DNA of 64,000 nt from Nomascus leucogenys (GCF_006542625.1 NC_044391.1:7881001-7945000); one strand, 5' to 3'. Shown: positions 36,851 to 48,542, numbered from the stretch's first letter. The notes: generated by a model not told the origin, from the letters alone. Made by a program: numbers and translations.

Positions 36851-37294
36851 GAAAATGGGATTAAACCTGGTTTCTGGTTTTTTGGATTTTTTTAGATACT
36901 CTGGATTAGATTCACATAAGGCTTCTCGGGTTGTCCAGTCTAGATATGGCCAAACGTTAATGGCGAGGCAGGACACCAGTCTCACAAGAAGAAACAGTTC
37001 TATTCCTCATTCCATATCAAAGTTAATCCTGCCGTCATCTTGCTTGACTACCCAGGCAAAGTTAAAAGGAAACCCAGACATTCTTTCTCTCTTCACAGAG
37101 GTCATGGAAAGTAGACTCTGAATGCAAGAAAATAAAAATGGCCAAAGGAAAAAGAGCCTGCTGAGGAAACCTGGACAGAGCAGCACTGCTCTGCAACCCA
37201 AGACCTTTCAAAGATGGGAGGCCCAGGGGATGAACTCCACTGTGTCTGTCCTCATGGTCCTCTGAAGTAGAAAGATCACAGGCTGACACAGCGT

Positions 37295-37436
37295 CAAATG
37301 CACTAGACTGAGACATAAGAGCCTACTTAGGTGTTTCTTACACTGGCTCTAGCACCAACCAGCAGTGTGGCTGAAGTCACTTAAGTCACTTAATCTCTCT
37401 GGCCTTAAGGTTCCTCACTGAAAATATTAAGAGGGT
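37295..37436 (+). mobile_element. MIR
   Basis: ctggctctagcaccaaccag, tgtggctgaagtcacttaag and aatctctctggcc follow the MIR core. Confidence 0.7.
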
Positions 37437-37437
37437 G

Positions 37438-37741
37438 TGCCGGGTGCGGTGGCCTGTAATCCCAGCACTTTCGGAGGCCAAGGCAGGTGGATCACCGGAG
37501 GTCAGGAGTTCGAGACCAGCCTGGCCAATATGGTGAAACCCCCGTCTCTACTAAAAATACAAAAATTAGCCAGACATGATGGTGGACGTCTGTAATCCCA
37601 GCTACTCAAGAGGCTGAGGCAGGTGAATTGCTTGAACTTGGGAGGTGGAGGCTGCAGTGAGCCAAGATCACACCATTGCACTCCAGCCTGGGCAACAAGA
37701 GTAAAACTCCGTCTCAAAAAAAAAAAAAAAAAAAAAAAAAA
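37438..37741 (+). mobile_element. AluS
   Basis: Full Alu with about 28 A; a small deletion removes ctcacgc from its head. Confidence 0.93.
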
Positions 37742-37829
37742 GAAGGTGAACTAGCTCAAAGATTGTGTAATAATTACGCCCTAAGATACCCACAGTCTAA
37801 CATGGGAATCAATACAATTTTTTCAGCAA

Positions 37830-37962
37830 TATTTTATTTTATTTTATTTTATTGAGATGGAGTCTCGCTTTGTCGCCCAGGCTGGAGCGCGGTGGCACGA
37901 TGTCGGCTCACTGCAACCTCCGCCTCCTGGGTTCAAGCAATACTCCTGCCTCAGCCTCCCAC
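37830..37962 (-). mobile_element. Alu, 5'-truncated
   Basis: Reverse Alu holding only the 3' half behind a (TTTTA)n tail, with repeat cagcaatatt / cagcaacatt at its ends. Confidence 0.88.
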
Positions 37963-38293
37963 AGCAACATTATTTTTAAAAAACATAAACCAGAGTTCAG
38001 AAACTACTTTGTCTGGTTTTAATACTACCTAACCTAAATACATCTATTACATAGAGTTAAAGTAAATAATAGGTTAGGGAAGCGAAAACCTAGGAAGAGC
38101 TGCCATTCTAAGATCTTCTCACTGGGGAGTAAAGAGGTCCTCACTATATCAAAGTCAAACAATCGCTTTGGTTCCAATTCCTCTCTGGCAGTTTTGCCTC
38201 CTCCAAGTGTGAAATGTGATTCTCAGTGTACTTCAAGGCAGAAAAAGAAAAATCGACATTATTGGCATCTTCAAAGCCATCCACAAAGCTTAC

Positions 38294-38438
38294 CTGCATG
38301 CACCAACACAAAGCCTCCTCGTTTCTCTTTATAGGACTGCTTTGTTTCCAACTCTTTGGCTGTTATTTTACCAGCCGAAACCTGAGATGATCTGGAAGGC
38401 AGCCCTTCTCCAGAACTCATCCCCTTCTCCATGGTCAT
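38294..38438 (-). CDS. TASP1: TASP1 coding part of exon 2: taspase 1 residues 1-48 plus first base of codon 49
   Basis: Encodes the N-terminal Ser/Lys/Glu-rich tail of taspase 1 (about residues 1-40, expected to be flexible), then the first beta strand of the asparaginase-2 fold (GGFVLVHAG, about residues 41-49), where many family members have a similar V-H-G-G-A-G stretch. The start was chosen because it matches the known protein. It has A at -3 and A at +4, which is only adequate context. The in-frame third codon is also Met and lies in a near-ideal ACCATGG context, so some initiation there is possible with no obvious effect on the fold. The reading frame continues into exon 3 with one base carried over. 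Confidence 0.95.
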
Positions 38439-38454
38439 TCTCCAAGATTACCAT
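38368..38454 (-). other. Upstream ORF 3 overlapping the TASP1 start codon (28 codons)
   Basis: The ATG at 38,454 has A at -3 and G at +4, a stronger context than the main start 16 bases further on. It runs out of frame across the TASP1 start and stops 71 bases into the coding sequence. Ribosomes starting here would bypass the main ATG, so it is a candidate translational brake. Confidence 0.75.
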
Positions 38455-38483
38455 CTTCTATTGAGAAAGGGGCATACTTCCAT
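38448..38483 (-). other. Upstream ORF 1 in the TASP1 leader (11 codons)
   Basis: An ATG at 38,483 opens 11 codons and ends at a TAA 9 bases before the main start. It is in the same frame as TASP1 but closed by its stop. Context is weak at -3 (T) with G at +4. Confidence 0.75.
38458..38475 (-). other. Upstream ORF 2 in the TASP1 leader (5 codons)
   Basis: A five-codon frame from the ATG at 38,475 to a TAG, nested within upstream ORF 1 in another frame. Confidence 0.7.
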
Positions 38484-38766
38484 CCAAAAGTAATTGCAGG
38501 AGAGGAATTACCCTAGAGGAAAACAGGCAAAGATGGTGTACATTTCTTTCCACCAACACATAAGTTACCTAAACAAATTCATAAAAAGATAATGTTCAAA
38601 AATCCTATTTTTAAGTTATGTAATTGAGCAATACAAAAAAGGTATCAAAGCTATTTATTAAAATTATTTTTCCTTATTCCCACTGAAGTTGGATAAAATT
38701 ATTTAATTGGGTAATATAAAAAGGTTAGAATTTAAATCTCTCTGTCCACTGATAGTACCTGCTTGG

Positions 38767-39105
38767 GGCCGGGCGCAGTGGCTCACACCTGTAATCCCAG
38801 CACTTTGGAAGGCCGAGGCGGGTGGATCACCTGAGGTCAGGAGTTCGAGACCAGCCTGACCAACATGGTGAAATCTCATCTGTACTAAAAATACAAAAAA
38901 TTAGCTGGTGTGGTGGCACACGCCTGTAATCCCAGCTACGCAGGAGGCTGAGGCAGAAGAATCGCTTGAACTCAGGAGGCAGAAGTTGCAGTGAGCCGAG
39001 ATCGCACCACTACACTCCAGCCTGGGTGACAAAGTAAGCTCTGTCTCGAAAAAAAAAAAAAAAAACAGGAGTCTCAAAAAAAAAAGAAAAGAAAAGAAAC
39101 ATAAA
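38767..39105 (+). mobile_element. AluS
   Basis: Full Alu with a duplicated short tail segment (gtctcaaaaaa repeated). It lies 255 bases upstream of exon 2. Confidence 0.93.
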
Positions 39106-40133
39106 GAAGTTACTTAGCTGCCTATTCCAAAATAAAAAAAAGCAGGTTACTCAGAACACAGTCTGCATCCCAGTGTTTATCACCAGCCCCCAAGAGAGTA
39201 TTATTTTATTCATATGTTAGTTGCTTTACAAGCACATTTTCAATAACCAATATGTGTAGTTTTCACAATTCTTTTCTAGTTCCTCAGGTTATTTTTTTAA
39301 ATAATTTTATCTGCTAAATCAAGCAAATATTTGAGCTTTTAAGTTTCAAATTTGTTTGAATGTTTGGTTTTTGGTGGTATTTGGGGAGTTTTTTTATTTG
39401 TATTTTACATAAGTATTGATCCACAATGGATTGAAAATTGTTGAAAGCTGGTCTTTTATAACAGATAGTCTGAGAAGCACTGTTATGTGGCATTTTTAAA
39501 TTCCCTTAATTCTTGGTTTAAGAGTCTATTTAATTTTTATTATATAACATTTTATTTATAAGACAAATCGTTTAAAATCAATTATATATACACACCATTG
39601 CATTCAAATATTCATACAGATTCACAAATGCAGGAAAAAATTTTTATTACAAAAGTGCTGATTTTTAATTAAGTAACAGTAAATTTAAATGCCTGGTTTT
39701 GTTTTTGTTTTGTGGTGGTATGTTTTGTCTTCCCAACCACGTTTTTCTTCCAAAGACTTCACAAGAATCTGCCTCAATTACCTTTATTTTCTTTTGGTTA
39801 TTTCTCACAATATTTCTCTGAAATAGGCTATCATTTAGCCATGTATGACTTGACAAAGTGGATTTAGTGGTTCATCTGTCAGCCTATAATGCCATCATGT
39901 CTGTATCATGCCATGATATTTGGCCCAGCCATGAAATGAGCTTGGGACCATTAGTCTAGAAGCATAAACATAGATTGAAAACTCAGGCTTTGGAAAATTA
40001 CGAGCTTCAGCTAAAATGAAAACACATCTAAGCAGTATGGACTATGAAACCTCAAGCAACTTTGAATCACTGTCATCTGAGATATTTTTTCATAAATAAG
40101 AAATTATAATATTTATATTTTGTAAGAAAATAC
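39106..40133. other. TASP1 intron 1, no recognised feature
   Basis: AT-rich, nothing nameable. Confidence 0.6.
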
Positions 40134-40445
40134 TGGCCAGGCGCGGTGGCTCGCGCCTGTAATCCAGCACTTTGGGAGGCCAAGGCGGGCGGATCACAAG
40201 GTCAGGAGTTCAAGACCAACCTGGCCAACATGGTAAAACCCTGTCTCCACTAAAAATACAAAAATTAGCTGGGCATGGTGGCACGTTCCTGTAATCCCAG
40301 CTAGTCGGGAGGCTAAGGCAGGAGAATTGCTTGAGCTGGGACCCGGGAGGCAGAGGTTGCAGTGAGCAGAAATCACGCCACTGCACTCTGACCTGGGCTA
40401 CAGAGCAAGACTCCGTCTCAAAAAAAAAAGAGAAAAGAAAAGAAA
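40134..40445 (+). mobile_element. AluS
   Basis: Full Alu. Short target duplication agaaaatac on both sides. Confidence 0.93.
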
Positions 40446-40904
40446 ATACAAACATAATTATAACATCAACATTTTATATGGTTTGATGTAACAGGCATCT
40501 TAACATATATGAGAGATTTTAAAGCATTGCTTCTCAACGTTGTCTAAAAAGAAAATGTGGAAGGTGATTAATACTCCATTTCTTGAGCAATCTACTCTCC
40601 CTCAGAGACTATCTGAAATATAGTTATTTAGCAAACCATATAATCTCAACAAACCCCTCCAAAAATCCTGGCCCTAAAGTTCCACTGGACTGGGAAAGGA
40701 ACTCAACTAAATTAACTATCAATATACGAATCTATCCTCCAACTCCCAATGGTTACTGAAACACTCAGTTAGAAATGAAGCAACTTCTACTCCAACATCA
40801 GTTTTTGTTTAACTCAGAACTCGTTAAAGGTCTGACATCTAATAAAGAGTGCCAACAAAAGACAAAAACAAAAAAAAGGACAAATAGACAAATCTCAGTT
40901 TGCA
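40446..40904. other. TASP1 intron 1, no recognised feature
   Basis: Nothing nameable. Confidence 0.6.
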
Positions 40905-41465
40905 GAAAAATTACATAATAGCTTAACCAGACAAAAAATTATAAATCTCACTCAAAAGAAAGATGCAAAATAAAACTACACTTAAATACCATTTTTTAAC
41001 TTAGATTAGCAAATATCAAAAAATAACATATTTTGAGAGTACAGAAAAACTAGAGCTAAGTTGCTAGGGCAGTATAAATTGGTACGACTCAACAACAGCA
41101 ATTTGGCAACATCAATCAAAATTAAGATATAGACCCAAAAACGTCTTGATGGAAGTGGTTAAAAATAAAAGCAGCCATTGGAAACAATGAGAAAACTTGA
41201 TAAACAAATATGTAACAATCTCAAACATACTTGCTAAGTAAAAAAGGAATGGAAATAACTAATTTTTTAAGGTATGGTACAGAAGTATTTGCAGTACCAT
41301 ATGCAAAGTATAAATCTGGATGGATAAACAAAAAAGTCATACAATACTCATTACCAAAGGAGATTTGGATAACTAATAACAAAAGATGGGACAGAAATTT
41401 CACTGTTCACTCCCTTGAACCTTTCAAATTTGAACCATCTGAAAGATTTACAAAAAAATTTTTTA
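40905..41465 (+). mobile_element. Ancient L1 3' region (L1M)
   Basis: cagcaatttggcaacatcaa, a decayed ORF2 end, and the 3' part with cactgttcactcccttgaac and tttgaaccatctgaa. Confidence 0.65.
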
Positions 41466-41640
41466 TTAATTTATTCATTTACGGGAACACTAGGTAATGA
41501 GCTAAGCCAAAGAACCAAAATAGGGCAAGGATGTTTCTCTGAGTATTGAACGTCTGGGATGCATAAGCTACAGGGAATCCAAATTGGAGAGGAGGGAAAT
41601 CATAGTATTTGAGCTTTACAGTTAAGATGAGGGAGAAAAG

Positions 41641-41934
41641 GCCTGGCGCAGTGGCTCACGCCTGTAATCCCAGCACTTTGGGAGGCCGAGGCGGGTGGAT
41701 CACGAGGTCAGGAGATCGAGACCACGGTGAAACCCCGTCTCTACTAAAAATACAAAAAATTAGCTGGGCACGGTGGCGGGCGCCTGTAGTCCCAGCTACT
41801 CCGGAGGCTGAGGCAGGAGAATGGCGTGAACCCGGGAGGCGGAGCTTGCAGTGAGCCGAGATCGCGCCACTGCACTCCAGCCTGGGTGACAGAGCGAGAC
41901 TCCGTCTCAAAAAAAAAAAAAAAAAAAAAAAAAG
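41641..41934 (+). mobile_element. AluY
   Basis: Full Alu with a small deletion at gagaccacggtgaaa. Target duplication aagatgagggagaaaa on both sides. Confidence 0.95.
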
Positions 41935-42172
41935 ATGAGGGAGAAAAATGAAAAATAAATCATGAATGTAGCTTATCATCAAATATCTGTGATGTTTTTA
42001 TCATATTTGTAATCATTGTTACAAATCATTATGTGAAACTGGTTAAGTGTACTTAAATCAATACATAGATCCAGAAGAAAAATGTCTAATACTTCAGCTA
42101 ACCTTTGAGGTAACACTCAACACAAAAGATTTCCAATGAAAGGAGAAACATAGGCACATAACAGGTTTAGAC

Positions 42173-42195
42173 CAAAAAAAAAAAAAAAAAAAAAC
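42173..42195. repeat. Poly(A) tract
   Basis: About 20 A in unassigned sequence, not attached to an Alu. Confidence 0.8.
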
Positions 42196-42792
42196 TTCTA
42201 TCGATCATTTTAATAATGGCTTTATTTCTGAATAAAATGTTTGAACACAGACATTTTGCAATTTCCTCGTAGTAATGATATTAAAATTCATCATGATTAT
42301 TTCTAAATAACATTGGCAACTTGTCTATCCTCTGCAACTGTTGCTCAAAAAGTTAGTTATGCTATGACCCAAGAATTCCATTTCTAGGTACATACCCAAG
42401 AGAACTAAAAACATATGCTACACAAAAACTTATACATGGATATTCATAGCAATATTATTCACAGCACCCAAAAACAACCCAAAGGTCCATCAACTGATGA
42501 TGGATAAACAAAATGTGGTATAGTCACACAATGGAACATTATTCAACCATAAAAAGGAATGCAGTGCTGACACATACTATGTCATTAAAGAATACTGAAA
42601 CAATGAAAAAAACAGACACAAATGGCCACATATTGTATGATTCCATTTATATGAACTGTCCAGAATAAGCAAATCTAAAGAGACAGACGGTAGATCTGTG
42701 ATTGCTTAGAGCTGGAGGGATGGAAGGTAGGGTGATGGAGAGGGACTGCTAATGGGAGCACTTTCTTTTTGTGATGATAAAAATGTTCTAGG

Positions 42793-43074
42793 ACCAGATG
42801 TGGTGTGTCACGCCTGTAATCCTAGCACTTTGGGAGGTCAAGGCGGGTGGATCACCTGAGGTCAGGAGTTTGAGACAAGCCTGGCCAACATGGCGAAATC
42901 CCGTCTCTACTAAAAATACAAAAATTAGCTGGGTGCAGTGGCGAGCGCCTGTAATCCCAGCTACTCGGGAGGTTGAGACAGGAGAATCGCTTGCACCTGG
43001 AAGGCAAAGGTTGCAGTGAGTCAAGATTGCGCCACTGCACCTCAGCCTGGGCAACAAGAGGGAAACTCCATCCA

Positions 43075-43106
<32 letters not shown>
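42793..43106 (+). mobile_element. AluS, first of a tandem pair
   Basis: Full Alu with about 29 A that runs directly into a second Alu. Confidence 0.93.
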
Positions 43107-43108
<2 letters not shown>

Positions 43109-43408
43109 CCTGGGCGCAGTGGCTTACACCTGTAATCCCAGCACTTTGGGAGGCCGAGGCAGGCCAATCACCTGAGGTCGGGAGTTCGAGACCAGCCTGA
43201 CCAACAAGAAGAAACCCCATCTCTACTAAAAATACAAAAATAGCTGGGTGTGGTGGCACATGCCTGTAATCCCAGCTACTCGGGAGGCTGAGGCAGGAGA
43301 ATCGCTTGAACCCAGGAGGCTGAGGTTGCAGTGAGCAGAGACCGCGCCATTGCACTCCAGCCTGGGCAACAAGAGCGAAACTCCATCTCAAAAAAAGAAA
43401 AAAAAATA
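43107..43408 (+). mobile_element. AluS, second of a tandem pair
   Basis: Same orientation, head placed in the first Alu's tail. Confidence 0.93.
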
Positions 43409-43559
43409 AGTTATAAAATTGAATTTGGTAATGGTTGCACAACTCTGTTAATACACTAAATACCACTGAATTGTACACTTTGAATGGGTAAATTGATACA
43501 TTGGGTACATTTTAAATGGGTAAACTGATCTTACTAAGCTGTTCAAAAAAAAAAGAAAA

Positions 43560-44330
43560 AAAGTCTTGCTTCCCATAAACTGTATCTTTCCCAAGTTACT
43601 TAACCCAATGGCCTTTTCTTAATCTTCTGCTTACCTTTGATTTTCTTGATCACCTGCTTTCCTTGGCAACACACAAATCTACTATCCTAGTTCTTCATAA
43701 CCCAACTCTGACCCCAATTGCAAATGTTTCCTTCAGCAATTTCTTTTTTTTTTTTTTGAGACACAGTCTCACTCTGTTGCCTAGGATGGAGTGCAGTGGC
43801 GCAACCTCAACTCACTGCAACCTCTGCCTCCCAGGTTCAAGCAATTCTCCTGCCTCAGCCTCCTGAGTGGCCAGGACTAAAGGCACGCACCCCCACGCCT
43901 GGCTAATTTTTGTATTTTTAGTAGAGACAGGAATTCACTATGTTGGCCAAGCTGGTCTCGAACTCCTGACCTCAGGTGATCCACCCACCTCAGCCTCCCA
44001 GAGTGCTGAGATTACAGGAGTGAGCCACCACTCCCGGCCAACCTTCAGCAACTTCATCTACTGCCAACCTTTCAAAACTATCCTCTCAGCAAATCAGATG
44101 ATTCCTAACTTTATCTTCTGTCTTAACTACAGCCACAAGTTTTATGGATAGCTCAATCTAGGTCCACCTCACTCTTGGCCTAACCAAAACACGCTCATCT
44201 TTCCCCAAAATCTACTTCTTTCCATATTACCCCTTTTTCTCACTACCCCCTTCTATCTCACCTTAAAGTCATTTTGGGTTGCTCTCAACTTTCCAAATCC
44301 CACAGATCTCTCCCTAAAGCATTTAACTTT
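43560..44330 (+). mobile_element. Probable L2 internal fragment
   Basis: ccttcagcaacttcatctac and ctttaaagtcattttggg-type pieces resemble L2 ORF2. Split by an Alu. Weak match. Confidence 0.45.
43742..44040 (-). mobile_element. AluS
   Basis: Reverse Alu. Target duplication ccttcagcaatttc / ccttcagcaacttc. Confidence 0.93.
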
Positions 44331-45254
44331 CTTTTGCCCAACTCTTGTTCGGCTCATATACCTCTCTTGGCATGTTACAAAAGACATGTTAACTTTTCTC
44401 ACCAAATACAGGTTATTATAAAACAACCATCTAAAAAAGGCTGCCAAAAGCAAGCTCATAAAGGTTAACTCCAATCCAAACAAATACCAGGCCAAAAGAC
44501 ATGATAAGGAAATACATGAAAAAGGACATTTAAACTAGGTATCCAATATTAAAGAAAGAATATTCAAAAAACTACAAACAAAAATGAAATTTTCCTTACT
44601 AGCACTGTACTGGAACCATAAACTGCTATAACCATTTTGAAAAAGAATTTGTATCAAGAGCCTCAAAATGTATAATTTTGTGTATATATACTATCTTTCC
44701 AGAGATACTCTATGTAGAAACAAGTCTATACAGACACAAATTACCACAGATGCCTCTAAGGAGAACTAGCCGACTGAGGGGCAAGGATGAAAGGGAAACC
44801 TAATCTTCTCCTAATAGCCTCTTATATTTGAATTTTTTTTTTTTTTACTTGGTCCTATTTACCAAAAAGAGAGATTTAAGTTGGCCATCTCTGAGCTCAA
44901 GATGAGTTTACATTAATTTGATTATCAAGGCCAGGAGAGAAACGCAGACTATAACGTTTTTTCTGCAGGGACTTTCATGGCACTAATTTAAGGTATAAAT
45001 CTTGCCTCATCTCTCTAAAAGATTGTTTTATTTTCCTACTGTATGTGATGACATTGTTTTTTTTTTTTCTTTACACCACTTTGAAAACTACCACATATCC
45101 TGTTGCTGTGGTGTTAAAGTTTTTCACCGTGGGTTTGCTTATTCTTTAAGAAGCAGTTGAAAAAGGAAGTAAGTCATGGAATTCATCCATCTTACAGCAA
45201 AGGGCTTTGACAGCCCTTAAGCTATTACAACTCATGAATAAATGTGTTGTTGCT
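44331..45254. other. TASP1 intron 1, unassigned
   Basis: Possibly a weak old L1 piece around 44,590-44,830; otherwise nothing nameable. Confidence 0.5.
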
Positions 45255-45420
45255 TTTTTTTTTTTTTTTTTTTTTGGAGACAGAGTCTCACTCTGTCACC
45301 CAGGCTGGAGTGCAGTGGCATGATCTCAACTCACTGCAATCTCTGCCTCCCAGGTTCAAGCGATTCTTGTGTCTCAGCCTCCCGATAGCTGGAAGTACAG
45401 GCGCACGCCACCATGGTGGG

Positions 45421-45453
<33 letters not shown>

Positions 45454-45580
45454 TATTTTTAGTAGAGACGGGGTTTCACTATGTTGGTTAGGCTGGTCTT
45501 GAACTCCTGACCTCAAATGATCCACCTGCCTGGGCCTCCCAAAGTGCTGGGATTACAGGTGTGAGCCACCACAACTGGCC
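45255..45580 (-). mobile_element. AluS with expanded internal poly(T)
   Basis: Reverse Alu. Target duplication tgtgttgttgctttt on both sides. The middle linker is replaced by 31 T (45,422-45,452). Confidence 0.94.
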
Positions 45581-45654
45581 TTGTGTTGTTGCTTTTAACA
45601 TCATGATATTGAAGGTTTAATGCCTCATTAAATGAACTCCAGGACATACTTAAA

Positions 45655-45830
45655 TTAATCTTTGAACCAGTAATTCCACTTCTGAGAAAACTTTCTACCA
45701 AAATAACTAAATAGAGAAAAGGTTTTATGCCTTTTATACCATGTTTAACACAGGATAATTTAGAATAACAAAAATCTGGGAACAACCTAAATGTCCAATA
45801 CAGAAAAACGGTTAAGAAAACAATAACCTA
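45655..45830 (+). mobile_element. Short ancient L1 ORF2 fragment
   Basis: agtaattccacttctgagaa and gggaacaacctaaatgtcc are ORF2 C-terminal landmarks. It precedes another L1 that restarts further 5' in ORF2. Confidence 0.6.
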
Positions 45831-45834
45831 CACT

Positions 45835-47520
45835 TTTATGATCAACTGATTTTCAACAAGGGTATTGAAATGGTTTCCACCATTCAATGGAGGAAAGGAC
45901 AGTCCTTTCATCAAACGATGCTAGAACTGGATATCCACATGCAATAGAATGAAACTGAACTCCTACCTCACATCATACAGAAAAATTAACTCTAAATATC
46001 CTCCCTATTGCACTTGACAAGTCTTTGAAAAAAAATTCTAAGTAGATCAAAGACCTAAATGTAAGAGCTAAAACTATAAAACTCTTAGAAAGAAACACAG
46101 GGGTAAATATTTATGACCTTGGGTCTGGCAATGGTTTCTTGGATATGACATAGAAGCACAAGCAAGCAAAGAAAAAAAAACAGATAAATCAGATTGCACT
46201 AAAATTTTAAACTTTTGTTGTTTTTTTGTTTTGGAGACAGAGTCTCACTCTGTTGCCCAGGCTAGAGTGCAGCAGCCTGATCTCAGTTCACTGCAACCTC
46301 TGCCTCCCAGGTTCAAGCAATTCTCATGCCTCAGCCTCCTAAGTAGCTGGGATTAAAGGCACCTGCCACCACGCCCAGCTAATTTTTGTATTTTTAGTAG
46401 AGACAGGTGTTTCACCATGTTGGCCAGGCAGGTCTCAAACTCCTGACCTCAAGTGATTCACCTGCCTTGGCCTCTCAAAGTGCCAGGATTACAGATGTGA
46501 GCCATCAAACAAAAATTTTAAACTTCTCTTCCTCAAAGGACACCATTCAAGAAAGTAAAAGGACAACCCATAAAATGGGAGAAAATGCAAGAAAATATTG
46601 CAAATCATGTATTTGGAAAGGGACTTACATTTAGAATATAGAAAGAACTCATACAACTTTAACATAAGACAATTCAATTTAAAAATGGGCAAAGGAATTA
46701 AATGGACATTTCTCCAAAGATATACAAAGGGTCAATAAGCACATTAAAAGATGCTCAACATTATTCGCCATCACGGAAATGCAAATCAACACTACAATGA
46801 GCTACCACTTTATAAGTACTAAGACTGCTATAACCAAAAAGAAAGATGAGTGCTCCCAAGGATATGAAGAAATCACAACCCTTATAACCTGCTGGTGGGA
46901 ATGTCAAATGGTGCAGTTTGGAAAACATTTGGCACTTACTCAAAAAGTTAAACATAGAGTTACCATATGCCCACCAATTCCACTTCTAGGTATATACCCA
47001 AGAGAACTGAAAGCCTATGTCCATACAAAAACTTGTACACAGATGTTTACAGCAGAATTATTCAAAATAGCCAAAAAGTAGAAACAACCTAAATGTCCAT
47101 CGACTGATGATGGTTAAGCAAAATGTAGTATATTCACACAATGGAACATTACCCACCCATAAAACAGAATGAAACACTGATACACAGACATTGACGAACC
47201 TTGAAAACATACTAACTGCAAGACACCAGACAAGTTAGGCCATATATTCTATGATTCCATTTACATGAAATGCCAGTATAGGAAAATCCATAGACACAGA
47301 AAGCAGATTAGTGGTTACAAGGCCTGGGAGAGAAAGCGGAGAATCTAATGGGGAGTGACTGTCATGAGTATAGGATTTCTTTTGGGGGTGATGAAAATGT
47401 TCTGAAAGTAGATAGTGGTGATGGGTGTACAACTTTGCGATATGAGAAAAAGCACTGAAATTTACAATTTAAAAGAATAAATTTTATGGTGTATGAATAC
47501 CTTAATAAGACTTTCTCAAG
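45835..47520 (+). mobile_element. L1 (L1MA/MB-like) ORF2 C-terminal part and 3' UTR
   Basis: gatcaactgattttcaacaa, taagagctaaaactataaaa, an Alu, then gaaatgcaaatcaacactac, ctgctggtgggaatg and a 3' end at about 47,520. 5'-truncated and full of stops. Confidence 0.85.
46211..46504 (-). mobile_element. AluS in L1
   Basis: Reverse Alu. Target duplication aaaattttaaactt on both sides. Confidence 0.93.
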
Positions 47521-48000
47521 AGGAAAAAAGACAATCTATCCGTGCAATGAATACAATGTATGTAACTATGCCTCTTAGTTATAACCGTATTTTACACGCA
47601 TACATTATGATCACAAATAGGTTAATATGAATAAAATGTTAGAAAAAGGATCAAAATGCTGGGTTGGCAGAACTATAGGTGATCTCTTCAAAACTATTTC
47701 TGCATTTTCCAGATGTTCCTTGGTAAACACTGCTTTTTGTAAGTGGTAGGGAAAAGTTTTATTTACAACAAAAAAGATACATTATTAAACTCCTAAGAAT
47801 ATAAGTAAAAATTCCTTCGCTAATAAAGAATAATAATAATTCAGCAATCTAATGGCCCCTAAAACACCTTTCCTTCCCCTCCCCTACAGAAGCCAGGAAA
47901 GTTGAACTCTCTCCTTCCGGAAACATGATACCCTCGATTTCCAAGACACCTCCGGCTCCTGCTTTTCCCCTCTCCTCTCCAGCTGCTCCATCTTCTCTGT
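47521..48000. other. TASP1 intron 1, 5' end
   Basis: Transition from AT-rich intron to the CpG island; C/T-rich from 47,860 onward. Confidence 0.6.
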
Positions 48001-48044
48001 CCTTTCCTCCTCCTCCTCCTCCTCTTCCTCCTCCTCCTCCTCCT
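48001..48044. repeat. (TCC)n / (GGA)n microsatellite at the 5' end of intron 1
   Basis: A run of TCC triplets with one CTT interruption, just downstream of the CpG island. The G-rich GGA strand is the TASP1 sense strand. Confidence 0.9.
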
Positions 48045-48529
48045 AAGTAGTAAATGCTAACGACCCGCAGGACTCTCATCAGGCCTCTATTACTAAGTAA
48101 GGGGCTGCCTTACCCCCAACCCGCCACCGAGGACAAGGCGCACATTCTCGGCTCTCTGCGAACCTCGGACTCTGAGACATCTCCAGCCTAAGACTGCAAA
48201 GTGGGTGAAGAACTGCGAGAACTCCCCACATACAGACAGTCCTTCCCCGGTGGCCACGAGGACGCCAAGCCGGAGATGAGGATGGGAAGGGGGACGACGG
48301 GGCCGCCTAGAGCGACCAAGACTAGGGAACTACGGACATCCTGGCCCCCTCCTCTAGCCCTGCCCGGGGCAAGGGGTGTCCTGCGCGCCGCCCCCTCTCG
48401 GACCCGGAGAGGACGTCCCAGCTAGCGTACGGGGCCCACACGCAGAGGCAGCAGCGCGGAGGCGGCAGCGTCGCGGACAGCGTGGGAAAGAGGGACACTC
48501 ACCCGCTTCAGCCCCGAGCCTTCACTGCA

Positions 48530-48537
48530 CCGGAAGT
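48530..48537 (-). promoter_or_regulatory. ETS/GABP-type site near the start of transcription
   Basis: Reads ACTTCCGG on the minus strand, the GABP/ELK consensus, just upstream of the exon 1 donor. Confidence 0.65.
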
Positions 48538-48542
48538 AGTCA

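Larger units (their letters stand above)
38294..38512 (-). other. TASP1: TASP1 exon 2, including 74 bases of 5' leader
   Basis: The acceptor reads ttttcctctag before 38,512 and the donor is CAG|gtaag after 38,294. The first 74 bases are untranslated and hold three upstream ATGs (see the separate entries). The annotated start codon is at 38,438. The exon is flanked by Alus in opposite orientations (37,830-37,962 minus; 38,767-39,105 plus). Confidence 0.93.
42335..43530 (+). mobile_element. Ancient L1 ORF2 end and 3' UTR (L1MA/MB-like), split by two Alus
   Basis: ttctaggtacatacccaaga, then aaggtccatcaactgatgat and, after the Alus, ggttgcacaactctgttaat to a 3' end near 43,530. Confidence 0.82.

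Noticed and set aside
38484..38496. gcaattacttttg in the exon 2 leader, resembling the MADE1/Hsmar1 terminal sequence
   Set aside because: Only 13 bases match and no second terminal repeat follows, so this is likely coincidence.
42852..43478. 208-codon minus-strand frame
   Set aside because: It is the translation of two tandem Alus in reverse, with typical Alu peptides such as CLSLPSSWDYRH.
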